Below, in pieces: positions 36,106-45,661 of a stretch of 64,000 nt of DNA (position 1 is its first letter; each line of letters opens with the position of its first letter). This DNA is from JAAYCB01 sp012744395 (GTDB lineage Bacteria > Planctomycetota > Planctomycetia > Pirellulales > Thermoguttaceae). Position numbers and translations under genes: made by a program. Under the pieces are notes generated by a model that made no database searches, was not told the DNA's origin, and saw only the letters and a list, made by a program, of their open reading frames with translations. The stretch spans positions 1 through 64,000 of the forward strand of contig JAQVNJ010000003.1 in assembly GCA_028703175.1 (NCBI GenBank), given 5' to 3'.

Positions 36106-38430
36106 ATGTATCGAGTCGTCGCCTTCGTCTTGACGTTCGCCTTGCTTGCTTCGGTTGCCGCCGGGGAAGACGTCTTCGTCCTCGAAAAGAGCCGCCCAGT
36201 GACCATCGTCCTCGCCGACTCGGCGACGATCGCCGAGCAGACGGCCACCAAGGAACTCGACACGTATCTGAGTAAAATGACCGGCGTGCCGTGCGTGATC
36301 GCTGCCGAGGCCGAGGCGGCCCAGTCGGCCATCTACGTCGGCCCGACCGCGCTGGCCAAACAGGCGGGCATCGATTGCCGAGAGCTTGACAGGGAGGAGT
36401 GGATTCTTCGGGCCAGGGATGGAAACTTGATCCTTGCCGGCGGGCGTCCTCGCGGCACGCTGTATGGCGTCTATGACCTGCTCGAACGGCTCGGCGTCAC
36501 CTGGCCCGACGTCGAGTCCGAATGCGTTCCGACGCTTGGCCGCCAGGCGATCTCGTGGAATGTGCGTGCCAAACCGGCGATCATGAACCGTTGCATCTAC
36601 AGCGGCGTCGGCCTGTCGAACGCCACAATTCGGTTCCTCGTGCGCAACAAGATGAACGCCCAGATCCACATCCCCGAAGAGCTGGGCGGCTGCGAGCCCC
36701 ATGGCTCGCCCGGGGGCTGTCATACGTTCCACGCCTACACCACCAAGGACTGGCCCGACGAATGGTTCGCCCTGAACAAGAAGGGCCAGCGCGTGCGGTC
36801 GACCTCGGGTTCGGGGCCCTCGCAAATCTGTCTGACCAACCCGGATGTCCGCAAAGCCGTCTGCGGGCAGCTTCGTGCGTTCATCCGGCGCGATCGTGAG
36901 AAGTCCGCCTCGCCGGCCCTTTATCCGCGGATCTACGACATCAGCCACAATGACTGCCACGGCGAATGCCAGTGTCCGGGCTGCCTGGCCGTGCTCGAGC
37001 GCGAGGGCGCGTACAGCGGTGTTCTCCTGGACTTCATCAACTCCGTGGCGGCCGAGATCGCCAGAGATTACCCCGAGATCTACGTCCAAACGTTCGCCTA
37101 CACCTTCACGCTCGATCCGCCCAAGCATATCAAGCCGGCCGGCAACGTGCTCGTCCGCGTCTGCAAACTGGGCTGCGAGTTCTCTCCGTCCGGCAAGGCC
37201 GACACCCAATTCCCCGTCAGCCATCCGCGGAACCAGGACTACCACGACAACTTCGTCCGCTGGGCGGAAATCTCCCCGAACCTGGCCGTCTGGGATTACT
37301 GGATCCTCTACACCAAGCCCTATCATCCGCCGTATCTCAACGCGCGGCATCTCCAGGAGGACCTGCGATTCTACCGCGACCACCATGTGAAAACGCTGTT
37401 CGTCGAGTGCGAGGCCCCGGACGTGACCAGCTTTTTCCCCTTCAAAGTCTGGTTTGGGCTGAAGATGATGCAGGACCCCGACCAGTCCTACGACCAACTG
37501 GCGGAGCGTTTCTGCAAGGCTCTCTACGGGCCCGCCGCCGCGCCGATGCTCAAATTCATCAACTACCTCCAGGACCGCGAAACGGCCGCTGACGCGGCCC
37601 TCGGGCTGACCACGCCCAACGCCCTGGCTTATCTCGACCGCGACTTCTTCGCCACCGTCAACGGCCTGCTCGACGAAGCCGAACGCCTGGCCGCCGGCGA
37701 CCCGGTGCTGCTCAGGAACATCGGCCGCGAGCGCGTCCCGGTCGATGCGGCCCTGCTGAATCTCCAGCGTCGCTATCAGGACAAGCTCCCTGCCGGCGGC
37801 AATCCGCCCGCCGACCTCCTGACGCTTTTCGACCGCTACGAGAAGAACTCACTCCTGCAAGCGGAGATCTTTTACAACTCCGAGGCGTATCTCCGCAATA
37901 GCGCGAAGCGGGCCGAGGCCAGGCTCCGGATCGAAACCGACAAGTTGCGATTCACCGGCGAGGCCAGGCAGCTTCCCGCCGAGTTCAAGGGCCGGGAGGT
38001 CGTCGACATCAACTGGGCCAGCTTCCGCGGCGGCATCCAGGTCGTCGCCGACCCCGACGGCCTGGGCGGCAAGGCCGGCATCCTGCCTGAGGGCAAAGGC
38101 CCCGAGTACCACGCCCGTCCCTTCAACCTCGGCGTCTACAACCGCGCCCAAAAGAAATTCCTCGCCAACCGCACGATCCCGCAGGCCGAGATTCCCCAGG
38201 ACGGCAAATTCCACCTCTATCATCTCGGCAAGTTCGCGATCGAGCCGACGACGATCCTCTGGGTGCACTGGAGCTGGCTGCTGAGCATCGGCATCGACTC
38301 CGCCTACCTCCCCGAAGCCGACAACCAGTGGAACGTCTACGCCTCGATCAAGCTCGTCGGCAGCCCGTACCAGAAGGATTCCCCAGCCACCCCCCAGGTC
38401 CTCGTGGATCGCGTCCTGCTGGTGCGCTGA
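36106..38430 (+). CDS. Secreted DUF4838 protein with GH67N/GH20b-like N-terminal domain
   Basis: 774 residues. Signal peptide MYRVVAFVLTFALLASVAAG. Residues 25-135 are the alpha/beta domain seen before GH67 and GH20 catalytic domains (TATKELDTYLSKMTGVPCVI, GTLYGVYDLLERLGVTWPDV). The DUF4838 barrel follows: ISHNDCHGECQCPGCLAVLE, a characteristic Cys-rich loop; VQTFAYTFTLDPPKHIKPAG; WDYWILYTKPYHPPYLNA. The ending is a beta-sandwich. Members are presumed glycosidases, but no biochemical activity is firmly assigned. 73 bases separate it from the GH16 gene, so they may be cotranscribed. Confidence 0.85.
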   Translation: MYRVVAFVLTFALLASVAAGEDVFVLEKSRPVTIVLADSATIAEQTATKELDTYLSKMTGVPCVIAAEAEAAQSAIYVGPTALAKQAGIDCRELDREEWILRARDGNLILAGGRPRGTLYGVYDLLERLGVTWPDVESECVPTLGRQAISWNVRAKPAIMNRCIYSGVGLSNATIRFLVRNKMNAQIHIPEELGGCEPHGSPGGCHTFHAYTTKDWPDEWFALNKKGQRVRSTSGSGPSQICLTNPDVRKAVCGQLRAFIRRDREKSASPALYPRIYDISHNDCHGECQCPGCLAVLEREGAYSGVLLDFINSVAAEIARDYPEIYVQTFAYTFTLDPPKHIKPAGNVLVRVCKLGCEFSPSGKADTQFPVSHPRNQDYHDNFVRWAEISPNLAVWDYWILYTKPYHPPYLNARHLQEDLRFYRDHHVKTLFVECEAPDVTSFFPFKVWFGLKMMQDPDQSYDQLAERFCKALYGPAAAPMLKFINYLQDRETAADAALGLTTPNALAYLDRDFFATVNGLLDEAERLAAGDPVLLRNIGRERVPVDAALLNLQRRYQDKLPAGGNPPADLLTLFDRYEKNSLLQAEIFYNSEAYLRNSAKRAEARLRIETDKLRFTGEARQLPAEFKGREVVDINWASFRGGIQVVADPDGLGGKAGILPEGKGPEYHARPFNLGVYNRAQKKFLANRTIPQAEIPQDGKFHLYHLGKFAIEPTTILWVHWSWLLSIGIDSAYLPEADNQWNVYASIKLVGSPYQKDSPATPQVLVDRVLLVR

Positions 38431-38532
38431 GATGTCGAAGCGTCGCGGAAAGTCACGATCGCCGTCGTTGAGATGCTGACGGAAGTGTCGCAGCCTCGGT
38501 GAGAAGTCAGGAGCATTTGCAGAGGAGGACAA

Positions 38533-41055
38533 ATGAAGACCACACTTCTTTCTGGTGCGTTGTTGTGTTTGAGCGCCGTTGTCTTTGCGGAGGACTGTCC
38601 GATGGTCCCGCGGCCGAAGGAGTACACGGCCTCGGGCGACACACTGGTCTTGGGTACGGCGCAAACGGCGGCCATTGTTGTTGCGCCCGGCGCTTCGGAA
38701 CAGGAACTTTACGCGGCCGGCCGTTTGCAGACGCATATCGAACGCCGCTTCAAGCAGACCTTCCCGGTCTTGACGGCCGACAAGCTCGGCGGTGCTGTAA
38801 AGCAGGTGTACGAGTTTTCCGGCACACTACTGGAAGACTTGCCGTTCAATGGATTTACCATTGGCTTTGCAGAGCGCAACGGCGTCGACTGGATTACCAT
38901 CCGTGGCGCGGACATGGGCGGACTGATCTATGGCGGTGAGGCGTTCTTTGATTTGATCAGAAAGGACGTCGACGGCGTTGCGAAGGTTGCCGTTGCGGCG
39001 GTGAAGGACTGGCCGAGCATTCCGTGGCGCGGGCGTCCCCATTCGGTTATGGCCCAGCAGATTCAGCCCGGTCAACTGGACGCCTATATTCACGCGCGGA
39101 TCAATTACAGCGATTACCGCGACAATCCGGACCAGCCGGCCACCGTGAAGATGGATGCACGCAAATCGTCGATGGGCTGTCCTCCCGGCAAGCCGATTGA
39201 TACGGAATTGTTCCATCGCGTTTTCAAGGAGTACAAGAAACGGGCGTTCTTTGTCTATGGAACCGTGTCCTGCCAACTGCCGGAAGGCGACTATTCGAAA
39301 CTGACTCAGACGTTTGACGAGTTGATTCAGCTTGGCTGCGACGGCATATGGGTTTCCATGGATGACACAGGCGGAGGACAAGACCCTGTCCGGTTGGCCC
39401 AGTACGCTTCCGACTACATGAAGAAAACCGGCATGACGGGAATCAAGATGATGTTCACCCCGGGCGGCGCCGAGTATACGACCATCGATAAACCGCTCAA
39501 CTGGGCGATGGCGAAAATCGAGCCGTTCAATACCGGTTCGTGGATCTTCACCCGCGTTCCCTGCAAGGCGGATTACGACCTGTGCCGGAAGATGGGACTG
39601 AAAAGCAAGCCGGCCTGGTGGTACAACTACTGCGAAACGAGCTATCCAGACCCGAAGGCCGGGTTCATCCATTCTTCCGCGATCCTGACGACGCAGCGCA
39701 AGGACGGCAAGCCAAGTTACATGAACCTCCTGCCGATCACCCCGGGCTGGGGTTATCCCGAATTCGAGAACCTCCGTGACGCGGATTTGTATACGGATCG
39801 GATCAATCTATGGGCCTTGTGCGGCGGCTGGCCGGCGGAATACGCCCTGGGCATGTTCGGTCAGTGGGGCTGGAACCCCAAGGATTGCGACTGGCCGAGG
39901 CTCCGCGATTCGATTTATGATTATGTCTGGGGGCCGTCCCAGGTGGCCACTATCCGCGAGTTCGACGAAACCTGGGTCGAGCTCAAGCAGCTCTATTGGA
40001 TGCCTGACCGCGCAAGTTTCCGCGCGCCGGAGAATACGCTTGTTCGCCTGAAAAGCCCGGAGAATCGGATGAAGGCTCTGGAGTTGCTCAACCGGTTGGA
40101 CAAGCTGGCTGCCACCCTGGCGGACGGATCTCCCGAAGAAACGGCAATTGGCAGGGAACGATTGGTTGATCAATACCTGGAGCCGATTCAGGTCAGCTTG
40201 AAGTTCGCCCGCAAGCAGGCGACGCTTGAATATCCGGAATATGAATATGCGGATTTCGAATTCCAGGCGGTGCAGATTCAGGCGGAAAAAGGCGCCGATG
40301 CCGCCAACGCTTATCTGTCGGAAGTCCATGCAAGGATTCCACCAATGCTTGAAAAGCTCAGCAAGGAACTGGAGGAACTCAAGGACATCGAGCCGGTCTT
40401 GGATCTTTGGCGCGTCCGGCTGGCAAGGGGCAACACGGTTTCAGCAATCGAGAAGACGAAACTCCAGGAGAAAAACGCCCAATGGAAGAAATTCGTCAAC
40501 CAACCGGTCAAGGATTTCCTGCCGTTTATTGACGAGCCATCGGAAGGGGATCTGGCCGCGATTTTCGCGAATAGAACTCGGCCTGTCCCGGCTGGAACGC
40601 TGAAAACGTATGACGCGGCTGACTGGACGTGCAACCCGGCGATGACCCGCGGCGCTTATTGCGTCGGCGACTATGAACGTAATGGACAAAGGGCGGCGGC
40701 GATTCTCCTTCCGCTGAATACCCGCTCCACCCCGGGCGACTTCGGCTATGTCGAATTGAACGTTCCGAAGCCTGAATTCAAGGGCCGGCTGTTTGCGGAA
40801 CTATTCATGGTGGATACGCGGATTGACCATAGATATCACAACGTGCGTCTTATCGAGGTCCTGGCCAACGGGAAAGTTCTTTTCAAACGTGATATTGCCG
40901 ACCCGCAGGCGGAAGACTGGATCAACATGGATTTGACCGAAGCTGCCGGGAACGCAAAGGAAATCAAGATCCAGGTTCGCGTGATTGAAAAGGGCAGCGT
41001 CTCGAACCATGCCAGTTGGGTCTTCGTCGGTCCGGTCAGATTATACCAGCAGTAG
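38533..41055 (+). CDS. Secreted GH84-like beta-N-acetylglucosaminidase (O-GlcNAcase/hyaluronidase type)
   Basis: 840 residues; signal peptide MKTTLLSGALLCLSAVVFA, and a GGAGGACAA Shine-Dalgarno at the start. Residues 20-150 are the GH20b-type domain (PMVPRPKEYTASGD ... GLIYGGEAFFDLIR). The barrel has IPWRGRPHSVM at its entry and GIWVSMDDTGGG with adjacent Asp277-Asp278, positioned like the catalytic Asp pair of GH84. Then NYCETSYPDP and ITPGWGYPEFENL. A helical region (about 500-650) and a C-terminal sandwich follow. If GH84-like, it removes terminal GlcNAc from glycans by substrate-assisted catalysis. The family assignment is moderate; codon use is slightly less GC-rich than in its neighbours. 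Confidence 0.68.
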   Translation: MKTTLLSGALLCLSAVVFAEDCPMVPRPKEYTASGDTLVLGTAQTAAIVVAPGASEQELYAAGRLQTHIERRFKQTFPVLTADKLGGAVKQVYEFSGTLLEDLPFNGFTIGFAERNGVDWITIRGADMGGLIYGGEAFFDLIRKDVDGVAKVAVAAVKDWPSIPWRGRPHSVMAQQIQPGQLDAYIHARINYSDYRDNPDQPATVKMDARKSSMGCPPGKPIDTELFHRVFKEYKKRAFFVYGTVSCQLPEGDYSKLTQTFDELIQLGCDGIWVSMDDTGGGQDPVRLAQYASDYMKKTGMTGIKMMFTPGGAEYTTIDKPLNWAMAKIEPFNTGSWIFTRVPCKADYDLCRKMGLKSKPAWWYNYCETSYPDPKAGFIHSSAILTTQRKDGKPSYMNLLPITPGWGYPEFENLRDADLYTDRINLWALCGGWPAEYALGMFGQWGWNPKDCDWPRLRDSIYDYVWGPSQVATIREFDETWVELKQLYWMPDRASFRAPENTLVRLKSPENRMKALELLNRLDKLAATLADGSPEETAIGRERLVDQYLEPIQVSLKFARKQATLEYPEYEYADFEFQAVQIQAEKGADAANAYLSEVHARIPPMLEKLSKELEELKDIEPVLDLWRVRLARGNTVSAIEKTKLQEKNAQWKKFVNQPVKDFLPFIDEPSEGDLAAIFANRTRPVPAGTLKTYDAADWTCNPAMTRGAYCVGDYERNGQRAAAILLPLNTRSTPGDFGYVELNVPKPEFKGRLFAELFMVDTRIDHRYHNVRLIEVLANGKVLFKRDIADPQAEDWINMDLTEAAGNAKEIKIQVRVIEKGSVSNHASWVFVGPVRLYQQ

Positions 41056-41226
41056 GTTTCTCATCTGTCTTCCGTAATTCGCGAGGGAAGGACAACAATG
41101 CATAGCTCCTGATTCCGCTTCTACAGGTTCTGCCAGGTGGTTCCGAAACCGCTCAAGGAGTGTCGCGGAATGGACGCGGCGGCGTCTTCCGGCGCGTCCC
41201 GTTGATCGGCCAGGTCTTGCTGCTCC

Positions 41227-42195
41227 TCATCTTCCATGCGGCAGGGGCGGCTCGCCGGCGATAATCCGGTCAAGGCGACGGGACAGCTCGGACCAGCCGA
41301 GGCCCGTCTCGTCGGTCAGCCAGCCGTTGTAGCCCACTTCGTCGAGGGTCTTGCGGACCACAGGCCAGTCGACGCTGCCTTGCCCGATCCCGGCCCAATT
41401 GCCGCCTTTGCCGTCGGCGTTGAGCTTGTAGTCCTTAACGTGAACCTTGGCCAGGCGCGGGCCGAAGATGCGAATCCACACCTCGGGCGGATAAGCGATC
41501 TCGACTTGGTCGCCGCGCAGAATGCCTGCGTACTTCACGTGGTTCCCTACGTCGAAATACGCCTTGACCCACGGACTGTTGAACGAGGCGACGACCCAGT
41601 TGTACAGTTCGGGCCGTACGCACCAGTTGTTCCACACGTTTTCCAGGGCGATCGCGACCTGCGTCTCCTCGGCCACGGGGAGGAGCTTCTTGATCGACGC
41701 GCGGACTCCGTCCACCGAGCGGTTGTGGGCCTCGATGTAGCCGCTGAACTTCTCGTTGTCGCTGGCGACGAGTTGGGTGATGTGGCCGTTGGCCTCGTCG
41801 AACTTGATGTCGAATTCCCACGGTTCCGGCATGGGCTTGGCGCTACAGCCGCCCACCGGGGCGAGCACGGCGTCGGCGCCGTAGGCCTGGGCGGCACGTA
41901 GACCGGCTGCCGAGCCGCCGCCCATCACCGAGTGGATCCGCAAACCGGATTTCTCGGCCAACTCCCGGGCCCGCTTCGCCTGGTCGACGGCTACCGTGTA
42001 GGCCTCGAAGCCCTCGATGCCCGCGTCCTTGAGCTTCTTGAACGTCTCCTCGTTCATCCGGTCCGCGCGCAGGATGACGGCCTTGTGGAGGGTGGTCTTG
42101 TAGGCCGGCTCGGCGGCTCGCCCTCCGGTGGCAGCCAAGCTCACGCCGGCGGCGGAAACAGCCAGAAAATCGCGGCGGCTCAGGTCAGTTCTCAT
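41227..42195 (-). CDS. Tat-exported sugar phosphate isomerase/epimerase-like protein (xylose isomerase-like barrel)
   Basis: 322 residues from ATG 42195 (GGGAGA upstream). Tat signal DLSRRDFLAVSAAGVSLAAT. The AP_endonuc_2 barrel shows a conserved Glu in VAIALENVWNNW, Asp and His in VKAYFDVGNHVKYAG, KVHVKDYK and GIGQGSVDW, then WLTDETGLGW. These are metal ligands typical of the family. It probably epimerises or isomerises a sugar or oxidised sugar in the periplasm. It is convergent with the GH84-like gene; 41056-41226 contains nothing notable. Confidence 0.85.
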   Translation of the reverse strand: MRTDLSRRDFLAVSAAGVSLAATGGRAAEPAYKTTLHKAVILRADRMNEETFKKLKDAGIEGFEAYTVAVDQAKRARELAEKSGLRIHSVMGGGSAAGLRAAQAYGADAVLAPVGGCSAKPMPEPWEFDIKFDEANGHITQLVASDNEKFSGYIEAHNRSVDGVRASIKKLLPVAEETQVAIALENVWNNWCVRPELYNWVVASFNSPWVKAYFDVGNHVKYAGILRGDQVEIAYPPEVWIRIFGPRLAKVHVKDYKLNADGKGGNWAGIGQGSVDWPVVRKTLDEVGYNGWLTDETGLGWSELSRRLDRIIAGEPPLPHGR

Positions 42196-42295
42196 CGCGT
42201 AGTCTCCCGATTGTTGACCCTTGATGGAGGCGGGTAATCTGCTGCGGGTTGTCAGTTTAGCACGTCGTGCCGGGCCGATCCAACCCGGCGGGCTG

Positions 42296-42600
42296 TCAAC
42301 GATCGAGCTTCTGGGAGTCGGGCGAAAAGGCGCAGCCCATGTACGTTCCGTCCTGTAGCCATTTCGGCGTCCCCTGACCGAAGGCCGGAAAGCGATCGGC
42401 CGCCTTGGGCTCCGCGGTGGAGATGACCTGGAAGGCGCCGCGGGACAACAGGACCGCGGTCGATTCATCGGCGCGGATGGCCATTCCCCAGCTATACGAC
42501 TGGGCGAGCGCGGTCCGGCCGGCGGGCGTGAGAAAGCGGCCGCTGATCAGCACCGGCCGGCCCGGACCGACCGAGGGGCGCAAGTCCTTGCCCGGCTGAT
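42296..42600 (-). pseudogene. N-terminal fragment of a beta-propeller (WD40/YVTN or lactonase-like) protein
   Basis: The frame reads LRPSVGPGRPVLISGRFLTP, then AGRTALAQSYSWGMAIRADE, STAVLLSRGAFQVIS and YMGCAFSPDSQKLDR before a stop at 42296. The AFSPDS.KL and WGMAIR.DES..VLL pieces are typical of propeller blades. No signal peptide is in frame and the protein ends after about one and a half blades. It overlaps no other gene, and it may be the remnant of a gene upstream of the isomerase. Confidence 0.5.
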
Positions 42601-42793
42601 GACGCCGCGGAGACGTCAAAATAGTCTTCCCGGTTAGCAGTGTCAACGAGCACGGAACCTGGCCCGGAGGAATGGTCCGAGTGTCTGCCACAATTGCACT
42701 CCCGCTTGAAACGCGATATGGTTTGTGGCATCCTCGACGTGGATGTTTGTTTGCCGAGAAAGCCCGGCTCGCCGCGGGAAAGTGGAGGTACCG

Positions 42794-44125
42794 ATGAAAG
42801 CGAAGTGGTCGTGTTTTGGCGTGGCAGTCGTTTTGCTGGCGATGGCCGTCTGTCTCCCAGGTTCTTCGTTCGCCGAGGAAGCGGAGGAGAGTTCGCACGC
42901 GTGGCGGGAGAAGGCGGTCGAATACGCCCACATCCTGTCGCGAGTCAAATGGACGCCGGTCGCTGAAGGATTGCCGAAGCGGGGTGGCGGTTATTTCGAG
43001 AAGGGGACCGAGTACACCGGAGTCCCGTATTCGAGCGTCAAAGCGGTGGGACGGTGCATCGGCTTCGACATCTATCTGAAGACGTTCCTGGCCGCCGTCG
43101 AGAATCCCCATAGCGTCCTGTACACCGAGAACCTTTCCGGCAAGGTTTCCAACGCCGCGGCCTACTACGGGACGGTTTGCTCGACGTTCACCAGCTACGC
43201 CTTGCAGTGCGCCAGCCCCTATCGAAGCTCGCATCACGGCCCGGAGTTCCGCAAAGGCGTCGTTCTCCTCGAGCCGCAATCGGCTCAAGCCGCCGAACCG
43301 GGCGATATCATCTATACGCCGCCGGCGAAGGTCGGTGGAGGTTCTCACGTGGAACTCGTGACGGAGGTCGAAGACAGCGGTGGAAGTGTAACCGCCGTCC
43401 GCGTCGAGGATAGCTGGCCGCCCACCACCCGAAATCTCCTGCGCAACGCCTCCGACTTCGATTCCCATATTTCATCCCGCGGCCGCGGACTCTATCGGGT
43501 CACCGACTTCGACGCCTGGCGCGAGCAGAACAGGGCGGAATCGTTCCTGTTGCCGAACTACGACGAGGATTCCGCGACGCCTGCCATCAATCGAGTTCTG
43601 CTGCTCGACCGCGGAGACTGGGTTCCCTATTTCAAAGACCAGGCCGTGAAATTCAATGTCATGGACAAGGACTCCAAAGGCGTCCAATCCCTCGTCATCA
43701 AGCGTGGCGATACGGTCGTCGAACAGATCGCCGTGCGAGAGCGGGGCGTAATCGAACGCTTGCTTTCCGTCTGCGGCGATTATACGGCGTATTGCGTCAT
43801 GAGCGACGGTTCCCTGAGCCAGGCGTGCGAGTTTTCCGTGTGCGATCTGGGCTTCCGCCTGCCCGTCGAGGCGCCAGCGCGGGGCAAACCGTGGGAAATC
43901 ACGTTCAGCGCCGACAACCTGAGCGTCATTGGGGTGCATCTGATGAACCCCAAGCCCCCCTACGACCGCTACTGCGTTTGGCTTACCGAGCAAGATCGCC
44001 GCGGCGGGAAGGCAATCGTTCCCGCCGGCCTGGTTCGGGATGCAGGCCGCGTGCAGGTGTGGGTGATCGGCGAAAACAAATACGGCAGATTGACCAAGGA
44101 GCAAGAGGTCGTGATCGTCGAATAG
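42794..44125 (+). CDS. Secreted NlpC/P60- or CHAP-like cysteine amidase
   Basis: 443 residues; GGAGG eight bases before ATG 42794. Signal peptide WSCFGVAVVLLAMAVCLPGS. Candidate catalytic Cys129 lies in YYGTVCSTFTSYAL and His185 in GGGSHVELVTEVED, with EPGDIIY before it, the order and spacing of papain-like NlpC/CHAP domains. The C-terminal half is beta-rich without a recognised name. Such enzymes cleave peptide or amide bonds in cell walls; a role in attacking other cells or in processing glycopeptides is possible. Confidence 0.62.
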   Translation: MKAKWSCFGVAVVLLAMAVCLPGSSFAEEAEESSHAWREKAVEYAHILSRVKWTPVAEGLPKRGGGYFEKGTEYTGVPYSSVKAVGRCIGFDIYLKTFLAAVENPHSVLYTENLSGKVSNAAAYYGTVCSTFTSYALQCASPYRSSHHGPEFRKGVVLLEPQSAQAAEPGDIIYTPPAKVGGGSHVELVTEVEDSGGSVTAVRVEDSWPPTTRNLLRNASDFDSHISSRGRGLYRVTDFDAWREQNRAESFLLPNYDEDSATPAINRVLLLDRGDWVPYFKDQAVKFNVMDKDSKGVQSLVIKRGDTVVEQIAVRERGVIERLLSVCGDYTAYCVMSDGSLSQACEFSVCDLGFRLPVEAPARGKPWEITFSADNLSVIGVHLMNPKPPYDRYCVWLTEQDRRGGKAIVPAGLVRDAGRVQVWVIGENKYGRLTKEQEVVIVE

Positions 44126-44330
44126 AGGTCTCGCGCTGGTATTGTGGCACTCGGAGTCTAGGTAGAATAGCCGCTGTCGCGTGGAAACCACGGCTCGGCT
44201 CCCGCTGGCAAGCGGTGCAGCACATCGCTGGGCCAACAGAGCGGAATTCAACCTTGCCATGTTCCGTGCCAGGGGCACAGTGCTCTGTCTCGTCACACTT
44301 TTTGCCACCGACCAGGTCAGGAGGGAAAGC

Positions 44331-45644
44331 ATGACCGTCAGGAAATTCTCGCGTCGCGGCTTTCTTGAGCTCGGCGCCGCCGGCGCGGCGGTTTTGGCCG
44401 CATCGCAACGGGTTCACGCAGCGGGGTCGGACGTTTTGAAAATCGGCCTGGTGGGCTGCGGCGGGCGTGGGACCGGCTCGCTGCGCGATTCCCTCGCTGC
44501 CATGCCGAACGTCCGCGTCGTCGCGCTCGGCGATCTCTTCCGAGAAAAGGCCGTCGCGACGCGTGCCGCGATCGCCGCGTCCGACGTCGGCAAGGGGCGG
44601 ATCGACGTCCCGGACGAACGGATCTTCACCGGATTCGACAGCTACAAGGGGGTGATCGCCGAAAGCGATATCGTGCATATCGCGCTGCCGTCGCGATTTC
44701 ATCCACCTTACAATCTGGCCGCGGTTCAGGCCGGAAAGCACGCCTTCACCGAAAAACCGAACGGCATCGACGCGGACGGCGTTCACGTCACGATCCAAGC
44801 GGCAAAGATCGCCGAGGAGAAGAGACTCGCCAACGTCTCCGGCCTCTGCTACCGCTACGACCTGCTCCGCCTTCAAGCGATCGAGCGGATCCGCAACGGC
44901 GAGATCGGCGAGATTCTGGCCGCCCAGTCCGACTACCTGCGAACACCATACAACCTCATTCCGAAAAAGCCGGAATGGTCGGAAACGGAGTATCAGATTC
45001 GCAACTGGGAACATTTCACGTGGCTCAACGGCGACGAAATCCAGCAGTCGCTGCTGCACAATCTCGACTCCGTCCTCTGGGCGCTGGAGGATGAGCTGCC
45101 GGAGACCTGCTACGCGCTCGGCGGCCGCTCCAGCGTTTTCAGCCCGGCCCTGGGCGACTTGTTCGACCACGCTTCGGTGATCTACGATTACGCCGACGGC
45201 AAACGCATCTACGGTGCGACCCGGACCGCCGAGAACTGCTTTACCAGCAATATCGACGTCTTTCACGGGACCAAGGGACGCATGGTCTTCAACGCCACCG
45301 GGATTCCGTTCATGACCGACACGCGGGGCAACGTGCGCTGGCGTCCCGATCCGAAAGACCGGATCCGTTCGATGTACGTGCAGGAACACTACGCCCTGGT
45401 CAACTCGATTATGAACGGCAAGCCGATCAACGACGGATTCCGCATGGCCAGTTCGACGATGGTCGGCGTCCTGGGCATGATCGCCAGTTTTACAGGCAAG
45501 AGGGAGTCGTACAAGGAACTTCTCGAGAGTCGGTTCAAAATCGAACCGACCGTCGACCATCCGTCGTTCGACATGCCCGTCGCCGCGCCGGGCGCCAGCG
45601 GGCTCTATCGAATTCCCGTCCCGGGCGAGTATCAATTGAAATAG
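44331..45644 (+). CDS. Tat-exported Gfo/Idh/MocA oxidoreductase
   Basis: 437 residues; GGAGGGAAAGC directly before ATG 44331 fixes the start. Tat signal FSRRGFLELGAAGAAVLAAS. NAD(P)-binding fold LKIGLVGCGGRGTGSLRD; HIALPSRFHPPYNLAAVQAG and KHAFTEKPNGID carry the conserved EKP motif; the C-terminal dimerisation domain has the usual beta-sheet. It is predicted to oxidise or epimerise a sugar or inositol. It is followed 17 bases later by a GH109-like relative, so the two form an operon. Confidence 0.9.
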   Translation: MTVRKFSRRGFLELGAAGAAVLAASQRVHAAGSDVLKIGLVGCGGRGTGSLRDSLAAMPNVRVVALGDLFREKAVATRAAIAASDVGKGRIDVPDERIFTGFDSYKGVIAESDIVHIALPSRFHPPYNLAAVQAGKHAFTEKPNGIDADGVHVTIQAAKIAEEKRLANVSGLCYRYDLLRLQAIERIRNGEIGEILAAQSDYLRTPYNLIPKKPEWSETEYQIRNWEHFTWLNGDEIQQSLLHNLDSVLWALEDELPETCYALGGRSSVFSPALGDLFDHASVIYDYADGKRIYGATRTAENCFTSNIDVFHGTKGRMVFNATGIPFMTDTRGNVRWRPDPKDRIRSMYVQEHYALVNSIMNGKPINDGFRMASSTMVGVLGMIASFTGKRESYKELLESRFKIEPTVDHPSFDMPVAAPGASGLYRIPVPGEYQLK

Positions 45645-45661
45645 GGAAGGCAGGCATTCTG

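Noticed and set aside
34353..36332. 659-codon minus-strand frame
   Set aside because: Antisense to the GH16 gene; Arg/Val-rich without motifs.
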